This document shows positions 42,844 to 54,300 of a DNA stretch of 64,000 bases, piece after piece; position 1 is the first letter of the stretch; each line of letters begins with the position of its first letter. The DNA comes from Symbiodinium sp. CCMP2592 (Eukaryota > Sar > Dinophyceae > Suessiales > Symbiodiniaceae): contig CAJNDT010004668.1 in the NCBI GenBank assembly GCA_905221615.1, forward strand, positions 323,001 through 387,000. Direction: 5' to 3'. The position numbers were made by a program, and so were the translations under genes. The notes below the pieces were generated by a model. The model saw only the letters and a program-made list of their open reading frames with translations. It made no database searches and was not told the DNA's origin.

Positions 42844-45253
42844 TGGGTCTTACCAGGGCTTAGGGTTCAGACTAGCGCTTGTTTGCAATTCTGGAATCAG
42901 CAGTAGTCGTCATCGTCGTACTAGCTGTAGCAGCAACAGATCACGGAAACGATTGGAATTAATCCTGACTCGCCTGTGTCAACCGATGTTACATACTGGT
43001 AGTATATCGCCTTGCCACAATGTACGAGTTCTGGTTTTATTGACTTGGGTTTGAATCAGTTTTGGCTGAGGGTTTGGGCTAGACAGGCACGAGGGCCTTC
43101 CAGATTGCCGCAGGCCTTTACGTCCATCCAAATCGGACGCGGCTCAGAAGCATCAGTGGTGCAGGGGCTTGCAAGTCCGTGCTTAAAGAGTGTCTAGGGT
43201 TCTGATTTCAAGAAGATGGAGACATTGGCGTAGCGCGGCACAGCTGGTGCCTAGATCGGTTCGCCGTTGCCTGCTTCAGTTCAACACCAATAATCGGAAA
43301 TCCGTAACCAAACCTTAAACCCTGAACGGAGTGCTCGTTGCACCCGAGCACAGAGACCTTTTCTGCGTAAACGAGCACTCCCACTCATGCCAAACGCAGC
43401 CCTTGCCGTGTCGCTGTATCAAGGCAAGAGTCGAGGTCTTGATGCCGAGAGGCCTGTGGGTGGCTTTCGGGGTTCAGGGTGCCCGGAGACTCCTAAACCC
43501 CCTTAATTCAGGGGTGCACCTGAAATCTTATTCTGGTTTCTCTTATAGTTTAAGGCCTGTTCCTTAACTAAGGGATATTGGAAGGTCTGGGTGTTTCACG
43601 AGCGTCCTACAAGCAGAAATGGTTTTTTGGGTAGTTCTCCAAACTAGGGCCTTTTTTAGGGTCCTTTCTGTAATGGTGCCGTACTCTTTGGGGACCGGAA
43701 AAGTGATCCTAATTTAGAGAACCACCCATCTCACGCATAGCACCGAAACCTTTGCACGGGCGTTTGCAATGAGACACAGTGCCTTGGTTAGTATGCAGCG
43801 ACTACTATTCAGTATTGCTGTGCCAGTTGTTCGTACAGACTCACAGGTGCCCATGTCTACAGTAGCTGGCTGTTGTGAGTTATAGTCAAATTCCGGGTCG
43901 TTGTTAGCATGGGATCTCATGAGACATGATGCTGTGGCACGGGGCATCTGACTCAGAGAACTAACCGATTATGCAAGTAGGGGGCCATGCTGCCAGTACC
44001 TCTGAGAGCCCGTAGCCAAACACCAGGCCCTGGGCTCTGAGCCCTCGACAAAGAAGACCCAAAAAGTCGACCCCAGAGCCCCTTAATTAAGGAATATTCC
44101 TTACATCATAGTAAGGGTCCTACTATATGTTAAGGCATATTCCTTAATTGAGCCCGCACCCCGTAGAAAAGTCCTGGATCTTGTCCTCCCCCTCCCTTCC
44201 CTAAGCCCGAAACCTAAAAACTCAACCTTAAACCCTGATCCCCTCCGAAGTATAGGGGGGAAAAAGCAAAGCAGGCCCGGACATCCCTGGCGGGGGAAGA
44301 TGGATAGGTTCGAGGCAGAAGCTTGGAGACGCTCGCCACGGCTACTACTGTATTGGTTTTGAGTTCTCAGGGGCTTAGAAGCTCAGGGTTCAAAGGATTC
44401 ACGAGTTCAGATTCAGGCATTGCAGGATGTCAGCATTGTGGTGGGGTTGAGTTCGCTTGGAGGCCTGCTCACACTCCAAGATCTACATGTCGGAAAAGGC
44501 CTCATCTTCATTTAACAAATGCCGATGAGAACCAAGGACTCTACGCGCAGCATCAATCTCAGAAAGGCTGGCAAGAGTCCCAAGTCGGCTGTCGCAGATA
44601 AGTCTCAGAAGTCGTGTTTCGTCCTGAGGGCTTAGGCTTCGGGTAGGTGGGTTTAGGGTTTAGGGCCTAGTTACGGGGCGCGGTTTAAGTAGAGTTCAGG
44701 GTTGTGGGAAGATGGCGCCGCCATGTTGGGTCCTGAACTTATGACGGGTTCGATTGGCGCAGTGGTGAAAAGCTGATGCACACGACTGTGGCATGATGGT
44801 GAATGGTGGGAATAGGCCAAACTTCGTCTTGGGGTTTTGAGATTGGCAAAGATGCGATTTCGGGTGTGCAGGGTTGAGGCGAGGCGTTACATCAACCAGC
44901 TCAACTCCGCCGGAACCTTCTTTTCCGTAGAGACCCTGCTGAATGAACTATGAACTCTTGGCACATTCGAGCCCTGTACATAAAAACAGTGGGCGCCAGC
45001 AGGTTGACGCAGGTTGCACTTTGGAGGTTGTTGGATTTTGTATGAGCAGCGAGCTTGGCGACTTTGCTCATTGATGCGCAAAGGTTGCTTTCGTTCTGCC
45101 GGTCCACCGAAAATTGGTACTGTGGTCTTTAGATGTTAGGGTTTCCTGCTGTCTGAAATTCTTAGAAATTCACCAAGTACAGGCTGCAAGTGTAATTACC
45201 TGAAAGCCGGATCCGAATTGCATCCAACGGAAAAACAGGCTAGGATTTAGAGT
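42844..45253. other. Spacer with decayed foldbacks and weak exons
   Basis: Foldbacks of the AATTAAGGAATAT family near 43493-43580 and 44072-44160. Possible exons are at 43325-43480 (VLVAPEHRDLFCVNEHSHSC) and 44519-44634 (MPMRTKDSTRSINLRKAGKS). A tRNA A-box-like GATTGGCGCAGTGGTGAAAA is at 44751. None is firm. Confidence 0.45.
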
Positions 45254-45558
45254 TTGGGGTTTGGGAAAGACCTCGTTCAAGAAGGCCTTAGGGCTGCACC
45301 TGCCATACGATGGAGGTGTGGTTGCGATTGGCTAGACTTGAGCCCAGTGGGGGGGCTCAAACAATTACCAAAGCATTTGGGGGCCCCTTGTGGTATAATA
45401 TACCCCCCAAACCCTGTTCCAATACGGAAGGCTTCCACACCTTCGCCATCGCAGAACACCTCCACAAGGCTGGATGCGATGCTGAGCTCGGGGATGATTG
45501 CAGAGAGGGGCGCTTTATAGAAGCTTACACAGTAGCAGCATTAGGATCCTTATCATAA
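45254..45558 (+). CDS. Exon candidates flanking a decayed foldback
   Basis: KDLVQEGLRAAPAIRWRCGC (from about 45270) and GFHTFAIAEHLHKAGCDAEL then REGRFIEAYTVAALGS (to about 45545) are coding-like blocks on either side of a decayed TAGGGGCCT-type foldback (about 45345-45425). The foldback itself is open in one frame (45310-45558), so it could be translated or spliced. Confidence 0.35.
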
Positions 45559-46749
45559 ATACCCCACCAAAATAAAGAACCCATGAAGGGTCTGTTGAAA
45601 CTAGGACAGCCGTGTTTATAGGAATCCTTCGAGTAGGGTTGCAAGGAAGGTTTGTCAGCTCGCAGACGAAGCGTTAGTCCACCTGAGTAATTACGAACAG
45701 CGTATTCAATCAGCAATTCCGAGCTCTGTAGCACCAGTGCTCTGTTCATTGTTATCATTCATTTCTGTCTTGTTCCGTGCCGGCTCTTCCGTCTGCACGG
45801 TTTGACACCAAAGCAGTCAGCACCATAGGCATGTGCCCTAGACCCTAAACCCGCAGCCCACAGTCACCCCGAACCCTGAGGTTCCTGAGCCCTCTCCTTC
45901 ATCTCGCCTGGTTCCAGCCACTCCAATGCTCGGGACTCCTAAACCCAAACGCCCGCCGACAGTAGCTCAGCCCCAAACCTTTACCCGCAAGAACCTGAAG
46001 TCTCCCTCCAAAGCCGTAAACCCCTAAACCCTGACCCTAAACCCCGGGCTTTGTCCTTGCTAGGTAGGAGGGAAAAAACCCTTTAAACCCCTAACCCTAA
46101 ACCCCTAAACCCCAAACCCCTAAACCCTAAACCCCTAAACCCTCAACCCCTCACCATAAACCCTAAACCCTAAACCCCTAAACCCCTAAACCCTAAACCC
46201 CTAAACCCTAAACCCTAAACTCCTATCCCTAAAAAAGCCGACGCCGGCGAGGCCATGAGGTTGGATCCCAACAGAGGGGAGCTGTCGCCTGGCTTTAAGG
46301 GTTTAGGGTTTTAGGGGTTTAGGGTTTAGGGGTTCCTGGTATATGCCTAGTCCAGGTGTAAAACGGGGTTTAGAGTTTAGGGTTTGGCGCGATGCTGTTG
46401 TTGCCTTTCACCTTCCCCGGCCGACTTTAGGGATTGAGGGTTTAGGGTTTACTCACCTGAGGATCCAAAAACCTACGGTTTTAGGGGTCAGACCATATAA
46501 TTAGAGGGTCATAACCTACTATGTTTGTAGGGTTTGGGGATATAGTAGGGATTACACTTTGGCCAAGTAATGCACCTGTACAGAGTTGGGTGAGCACGGA
46601 AGTCCGTGATGCAAGAATCTGTCTAGTCCCCAGACCCAATTGCAAACAGGAGCTCGGGTCTAGTTGGGGAGCTGTTTGTGGGTCTCCCTGAACGCTAATT
46701 TCCAATCTACCGGTCTCCCAAACCCTCTGGTACTCCCGAGGTCCGGGAG
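45559..46749. other. CCCTAAA-rich spacer
   Basis: Long CCCTAAA/CCCCTAAA runs at 46020-46230 and TTTAGGG at 46290-46400, one dispersed-repeat copy at 46046-46078, and no coding sequence I can support. Confidence 0.6.
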
Positions 46750-46959
46750 GTGTGTTCGTGTCTGAGACGACAACAGCTGCCCAGGTATTTGGACAGAGCG
46801 ACGTACCGTGCCAGGCACGCCTGCGCCGAGCTCCTGCAGAACCAGGCGTCTCTTGAGATCGGGGCTTCAGCATCCGTTTTTTCTCTGCAGGGCAGGTTAA
46901 GTTTGCATTTTCGGTGTGCTGATAGCAGGCTGGTCTGCGATCATGAGGGCCTGGACTGA
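46750..46959 (+). CDS. Exon candidate, helical
   Basis: A frame reads CLRRQQLPRYLDRATYRARH then ACAELLQNQASLEIGASASV, coding-like with helical character, ending at TGA 46957. The last 20 codons may be intron. Unknown function. Confidence 0.4.
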   Translation: MCSCLRRQQLPRYLDRATYRARHACAELLQNQASLEIGASASVFSLQGRLSLHFRCADSRLVCDHEGLD

Positions 46960-48290
46960 CGGCAGCAGCCTCTTTTACACTGAAAGCCCTCTAAATATCC
47001 CATAACATTCTACAAGACGCGAGGATATACGATAACATACAAGCATATGCTACGATATACTGCAGGACATACTACAACCCACTTCTTGAACACATACAAT
47101 TACTGTGAAAATACGTGTTTTGCGATACTGTGGAACCTACGACAACACACCACGACACGCGATGCCATACTACAATAATTACATCACGATATCCTGATAT
47201 ACTCTACAACTATAATATACTGAAACACGGTATGAGGCTGCGCCTGTGTCCCAGGCATGGCATCTTACAACTTTCAGGGCCCTGGATGTCGACCCCTTGC
47301 ACCGCTAATCTTCGCTTTTGTGTTTGAAGTTTGAGGGTTTTGCGTTAAAGGTTATAAAGTCTGGCTAGACATGAGTCCAGTAGCAAAAAAGGGTTTAACT
47401 TTGAGGGTTTGTGTTTTCGAAGTAGCTCTACTCAGCTTCAGGTTGTTTCTTGCAGGACTTGTAACGAAATTTGGACCTGGACAGTGTATTGTATGGGTGG
47501 TTGTCAAAATTAGGTTTTTTGGGGGGCCTAACATAGTACGGCACCTAATATTTGGGGTGCCCAAAAAGGGACCCTACTTTTGACAACCACCTATATACTG
47601 GTCCACCTCCCTGCCCTGAGCTTGTGACAGCGGCAGGTGCCGGCAGATCCCCACCGTAAGGAATTGCAGCAAGTCCTCGAGGACACCGGGGGAGAGCTTC
47701 TATATGTTGATCATATAAATCCTGCATTACCCATAAACTGCAAAAAACCATAATTCCCATAGTTTAGAGCCCTTAAGGTAATGCAGGATGAATATCATCA
47801 ACCATAGCAGAGGCCAGTAGGTTGAGATCGAGCCGGGCCCGTTTTAGTTCTTAGGGCTTCCACTGTCTTACGGGTGGGTACATCGATTTAGGGTTTTGGG
47901 GCTTGTGGTTTAGGGGTTTAGGGCCTGTCGTGAGTCTGATGTTCATGCTATCGTCAGAGAAGCAGTTCCGAGACTGATATGGATAACAGCTTCTTTGCTT
48001 GTGGAATGCTCCGGTCGGCTCATGCTTCAAGGGCATCAGGATATCGGGTGATGCATCGAAGTTGAGGGGAGAGTCGCCTGTGATCCTCTCCTCAATTGCT
48101 AAGACCTCGTAAAAGGAAACAGCCGTATCACCAGACACAGGAGGTTGAGGTAGGAGAGGTCTCTCGGAGGCCTGGCGCGATTCCGAAAGCCCCGTGTGTG
48201 CCCTGCAGGTCCATACCAACTGTTTTTGGTCAGCATTGCTTGTGAATCAGAGCAACCCTCGAGCCAGCTTGCGGAGACATCAATATCCAT
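46960..48290. other. Spacer before the split membrane-protein gene
   Basis: ATAC-rich text (47000-47230), a G/A foldback-like stretch (about 47495-47590), an exon candidate at 47636-47708 (VPADPHRKELQQVLEDTGGE then LLYVDH), a decayed TGATGGACAAAATCC-family foldback (47699-47808), and TTTAGGG at 47890-47925. Confidence 0.45.
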
Positions 48291-48314
48291 TGCTACAGCC
48301 ATTTTGGCTACAAG
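48291..48314 (+). promoter_or_regulatory. Relict spliced-leader sequence in the 5' leader
   Basis: The 13-mer AGCCATTTTGGCT followed by A then CAAG, ending 5 bases before the ATG at 48320. The conserved dinoflagellate spliced leader (known from the literature) ends AGCCATTTTGGCT-CAAG, so the match is 17 of 17 with one inserted base. Genes carrying such relics are explained by reverse transcription of trans-spliced mRNA back into the genome. Confidence 0.6.
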
Positions 48315-48319
48315 TCCTG

Positions 48320-51300
48320 ATGCGCATGGCATGCTCAAGCTCGGAAAGCTCCGATGACTCCTCGGATACATCAACTGCATCCAGCCGATCCGGTTGTTCC
48401 TTGAAGCCTTGGCGGCCTTGGCGGTGGCGATGGTGGCCTGGATCATATTGTTTGGTCTTCATCGTCAATATCACCGCCACTGCTTTGTTCTTTCCTCGAG
48501 ACTTGACTGAGGACCAATGGAAACAAGGTATTAAGAACCACATTTTCCGTCCGCAAGACGTCACCTCGTGCCCAGTTTATAGCAAAGTCTCCTTCTTCGG
48601 GCTACAGTTGGCGAGTTTCGGAGCTGGTTGTGCAGCAGCCTTTCTCATCAAAAGGGCCCAATCCTCAGCTCATGCGAGATCGGCTTGTGGCTACGCAGGC
48701 ATCAACTGGGTTCAATCTATCTTGGCTCCAGCTGGCTTTGTGCAGCACGGCTGCTACTACGGCTTACTGGCAGATATCTACGGGTTTTACGGAACCGTCA
48801 CTACGTGCAGGCTGCCGCTTTATTTGATTGCTTTGCTCTGGATGCAAGTGCTCCTTGTTGAGCGGCTCGTTCAGTTGGAACGAAGCTCGCATGAGAAATA
48901 CTGCAGCAAGTGGCTTCGTAAGTGCATCTGGGTGCAAGCCTTTGGTATTGCCGCGGTTGTACCTTCAGTTGCTGCCGGGGAAATCTTCGAACTTACGGCC
49001 TTCGAAAGCAATTCTACTGTGATTTTTACCGTCTTGTCCTTTTTGTGCAACATCCTGGCAAACACCCTTGCGGTTTGCTCCTTCGGTAGATGTCTCGGCC
49101 AGTTGTGGAGTGTTGTGCACCTCGCCGCAGAAAGTGGAGTCCCGCCAGCTGCAAAATCTTCCTTGGCACGAGCCAGCAAGCTTGCTGCTTTACAAGCAAT
49201 GGGCGTGTCTTGCAGCCTTGTGCTGTCGATTCTGACAGGTCCACTCGTGTTTGAAGCGGTTTTCGAGATTACAGGCAGGGTTTACAACTTCACGGAGGAT
49301 GGAAACGCCCTTGCATGGGCTGCATTGTTCATTGAGTTCCTCGATGTTTTGGGCAATGCGACGGCCGTGCTCCTCTTGTGCGGTGGCCACAGGTTGCCCA
49401 TGGACGACAGCCAGCCAGGCCTACCCAGTAAAGGGTCCGCCCTCTGTTCCTGCCTTGCACGGCCTAGAGCATTGCCGGTGGAAGAGACGTCGTGGAGTCA
49501 CGCTTGGCGCGCGAAAGTTGAAGAACTTTCATTGCGAGGCATGACTTTGCGCAGCCTTCTGTGCTTCTACCAGGAAGATCTGGCGACCATGCCAGACTGG
49601 CAATATGCCCCGAATGAACACAGGACCAGAGATGTGGTCCGCAGGGCGATCATTCCTCTCACCAGCAGAGAAGAAGCTTCATATACAGCTTCCACTTTGA
49701 ACAGGGACACGGCCAGACGACCCCAAGTCATGGTAACCCATAACTGGGGAAACTGCTTCCGGGACTTGCTAGCAGCTGTCGTCTCGGACGCACTGATGGA
49801 ATGCAGCTATAGCTTGGTTGCAAAGCTCCTGGAGGAAGATAGCGACTTGTTGATAGAGCTCCTAGGTCAAATCAGTCGCTTGGATGACACATACTGGATT
49901 TGCGCATTTGCAGTCAACCAGCACAGGTGCATCTGCCACAACAACCCTTACGACCGTGATCCGTTGACAAATCAGCTGCATCCGGTTTGCACCTGCAGCA
50001 GCATAAACATATCTGACCCATCTGGCCAAAGTACCGTTTCAGAGGTGAACAAATTCGATGACATGATGTATCACCTTGCAGGCACCAGCGGAGGCTGCAG
50101 GCAAGTGGTTGCGGTGGACCAAGGTTTTGACTTGTTCAGCTGTTGGGGAGCCCACAACCTCCACGCGGTGACAGTGGACACAGTTGAGCTCGATGTGACG
50201 AACAGTGGGACAGAGGACTACAGGCTGGGTTATGATTTCAATTTGATGTGGACTTTGATTGCAGGAGAGGCTGCCTTTTTTGAGCTCAATGGTGACCATG
50301 CTGCCTTTGATCCGAGTGAGTCGTACCACTGCGTTTCGCTCTACATAGGCTGTGCAGGTGCTTCTGGGCTGGAGGCTTTTGTTTGCAGATTGAGGCGATT
50401 GATTGGATACGCGGGACAGAGAGTCGGTGAGGCCTCAAATCCGGGAACAAAGCTGATCAGGCTTTGCAGTCAGACCCTGGCACAGGAGGAGGTGTACATC
50501 AGTCTTCCACCTTAGGACAATCTTTGGGCAAGGCTGATGGGCGACAGGCTGGAAAAGCTGAAGCCAAATCGGGTGGAGGACGGGGCCAGCTGCCTGGTGC
50601 TACCAAGGGCAAGGCCGCTGGCAAAGCGCCACCGAGCGACAAGGCAGTTTCGGTGCCACAGACGTTGAAGCATGATGAGTGGCTGCTTAGGCCAGATGAT
50701 TGGCATGCGAAGCTTATCACTGCAGAGGCTCTTAATGATTATGGCGGAGCAGGCGAGTCTTTGCTTGTCCAGGCGAAGAATCGCGAAGAGGCGGAGGTGT
50801 TGCAGGTTCTTGTTTCCGGGCGTGGACTTCGAAGTTCCGTCTTGTTGGCATGGAGGGACGATGAGGGCAAGTTACAGCTTCCCTTTTGGCAGAAGGGCAG
50901 GGCAGCATTACATCGTGTTGATATGCTGAAGTATGAAGTTGCGGGAGTTGCGCTTGCTACCCTCAAAGAACAGAGAAAGGCGCAAAAGATCAAGGCGGTG
51001 CCCACGGTCGTCCTCCGAATGGCGCTTGTGCAAAGCTTGGCTTCGGTGTCTGATTGGACGCAGGCCAATAAGAACCTTCGCGGATTTGCCATGGGACGTG
51101 CTTCCACGGTAAAGGACCTTTGGGGAGGAGCTGTGGAGCAGAAGCGCGGGCCTACGCTTGTTGCATTAGTTAGGGTTGATGCTGCCCATGTCAAGATGCT
51201 TCTGCAGAAGAGCGGTGTGGGTGGCCTCTTTTGGGAGCCGTTGAGCCGCGCCGTTGATGGAACATCTCTTGCTGTAAAGTGGGTCGAGATGAAGGAGGGC

Positions 51301-54300
51301 GAGACGGACGGTGCCTACCTCCAGCGATGCTTGGTGCAGAAGCCCGATTGGGGCCTCGTTGTGGGTAGGCGACAGCTTGGTGTTCGTGTTGATCAGCAGC
51401 TTGAGCTTGTTGTGAAGGCGTGGAGACTTCCCCACGTTCCACCAGAATGGACCCAAGACGATATTGAAACCATTCTTGGAGACGCCGGGCTCGAGCACAT
51501 TGCTGTCACTGGGCGCATGGCACGCAAAGGTGGAACTACCTGGTTTGTCAGGGCGGCTTCCAAGCATGATGTTGTGGTTGTTCCTGTGGAACAGGGAAAG
51601 GATGACACTCGCATGCTGTACCTGCTACCGGCGACGCCTACTAGGCGGGGTCCGGCGAGCCGCACCCCGTTGCCCCGACAGACAGGTGCGAAGGTTGACG
51701 TGGCGCAGTTCAAAGTGGTGCAGAAGCCAGTTGATGCTGCGGCAGCGACTGGCGATGCGAATACTGCCGAGGCCGAGCAGCAAAGTGCGACCAAGCGCAT
51801 TGCGGTTGGCTATCGTGAGGTGCCTGAGGGCACCAAGGTCGTTGCTATTGACCGGGATGGAGATTGCCTGCCTGCCTCCATCTCGCGGGCCATTGCCTGG
51901 CATAAGAGCACGGACAAAGCCATGCCGGCGAGCCGTATGAGGGCGGAGGTGATTGCTTACATGAATCGCAAGAAGTCTTACTATGCAGGCTTTTGGGACC
52001 AGAGGGACACCAATGATGAGGATGCTGGTGACACGGACTTTGATGCGTACTTGTTGCAGGCGGCAAAACCATCCAAGTACTGGGGGCACCTTGAGGTTGC
52101 TGCTGCTGCCGACTTGTTTAACCTCTCGGTGTACATCATACCGACGGATGCAGCTGTGGCTCCCACAAAGCATGGAACAGGGGCCTATCCTGTTGCTTTG
52201 CGCTTTGAGAGGGGCAGCGGCAAGATTGGGCACTATGACTTGATTCAGCCGAAGGAGCCTCAGGCTCCGTTGCCTGCTGTCATTACAAACATACAAGAGT
52301 TTGGAGAGGCGAGCGGTGGCCGAGGCGGAGGGGTGGATCCTGGGGAAAACACTGGTAGCCAGACTGGTGGTTCCGATGCCTGGACTGTGTACACTGTTGA
52401 CGCGAGGGGTCAGCATGTTCCGGTCGGTCGAGCGGCTCTTGGTGGCGACGCCACGGTGCCGAGTTCCTCGTCCCAGAGTGTGGGGCGTGCTTCACTTGCT
52501 GTCGCTTTCTCGCGTGGAGCCCGCAGTTTGGAGGACCCTGTGAAGAATGCTGGCGATGGCCCTGTTCTGGGCCAGTCTGAGGTCCCTGAGAGGCTGGAGG
52601 TCGCTGCGGCGGACATCGCTAACCTGCGAGACTTCGATGAGGAGCAGCATGAGTCGAGTGTTGTGCCGCCCAATGTCAACAAAGGCAAGAAGCGGCTGAT
52701 GGGATGGAAATGCCCGGTACCTGGCTGTGGGTATGCTTGTGAAGGCAGGCATTGGGCTCTTCGCAAAGGGCTGCATGTTCGCAAATGGCATCTGGAGCAG
52801 CGGCGTCAGCTTTCGCTACGAGGCCACATTGAGGAGCCGATCGAGGTCGCGGATAACATTGAGGTCGCTTGGCGCTGTCCTGTGTGTTACAAGGCATACA
52901 CCAAGGAGCTCAGTTTGACTGCAGACCAGCTCAGGGCACGGAAAGAGGCGCATGGCCTCAGAGCGCATCCCGATGAGAATCAAGCGCTCTTCAGGAGGAG
53001 GTTTAGACAGGCTACGGGAGCCAACGCACGCAAGGCCACCATCGCTGTCAGAGCGGCTGGCCTGGCTTCCAGACTGTCTAAGATCAAGCGAGGTATTGGA
53101 CCGCATGCTGATGTTTTCACGGTGGATGTCCCCGCGACGCATGGCAAGCGGAAGAGCTCTTCGTATTTTGTTTGCAAGCGCTGCAGATATGTTGCTCATA
53201 CTGCCAAGGTTCTTGAGGGCAAGCGCTGTGAGCGGGCTGTTGGGCTGTCGCAGCAACGGCGAGTGTTGTTGAAGAGGCTGCGGGCACAGAGCGAGGATGC
53301 TAGTTTCGATGAGCGGCTCCGCCAAGGTGCTCGTGAGCTTGCCGCTTTTCTGGATTCTGACGAGGCGACTGGCCGTGCTTTCGGCGGGGCTGCAGCATCG
53401 CGTGGCAATCATGATGTTGAGGCCATTCCTTGGCCACAGGCTGATAGAAGCATTGGTATCCGTTTCATCTGTTTGCGATGCCGTCGTTTGAATGCTAGGG
53501 CATGTACCTTCAGGGACGGCACTTGCGCGGGCACCATGGCCTTGGCTAAGTATCGCGACAGCTGGCTCAGGGAGCTTCGGCCGTGGCTTGCGGATGCTGG
53601 CTACCGTGGCAAGGCTGCTCGCAGTGCCAAGGCGAAGCTTGGCATTGAGGATCCGACTTCTGGTCCGCAAGGGCCACCCGGATTGTTGGGCGGAGGCGCA
53701 GGCGCGAAACCATGACGGTGCCACGACTGCTACGGGTTGGGACGCTGAATGTGCGTACTTTGGTGGGGAGGGCTGCAGCGGTTTTAGAGCTGGCGTGTGA
53801 GTGGCAGCTCGACATTCTTCTGGTTCAGGAGTCTCGCCTGCCTCGAGACTCTTTTGGAGCCCTGCAGAACATCGCAAGAAGAATGGGATGGGCTGCTTAT
53901 GTTCATCCTCAGGGTTGTGACGTTCAGGGTGGCGTGTGCTGGGGATGTGTGACCTTCAGCCGTTGGCCTTTGGAAGTGCTCTCCTGCCCTGACTGGCTCC
54001 CGGCGGGCCGCGGTGGGCTTTTGAAGATCTGGAGGCCTCATGCTCGGCCGATGCTTTTGGCCAACCTGTACCTGCCGGCTTCTTCTAAGGCGGATGCTGC
54101 TGATTTGCTCTCGCATTGTTTTCGGCATGTGGCCTCACTGGGCGAGGATGCCTTGCTCATGGGGGATTACAACCTCACTGAAGGGGACTATCCGATCGCT
54201 GATTCTCTTGCTTGTGGTGCGGTTCGGTCGGCTAACGAGGCCATCCATGGTGATTCGACCTTTCCGCCGACCTGTCGGGCTCCTGGAGGTGAGTATCGCA

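Noticed and set aside
44751-44785. tRNA A-box-like GATTGGCGCAGTGGTGAAAA
   Set aside because: No B box or acceptor stem at the expected distance; at most a SINE fragment.
52816-53877. 353-codon minus-strand ORF inside the LINE
   Set aside because: It is the antisense of ORF1, which has recognisable domains; no motif in the antisense frame.
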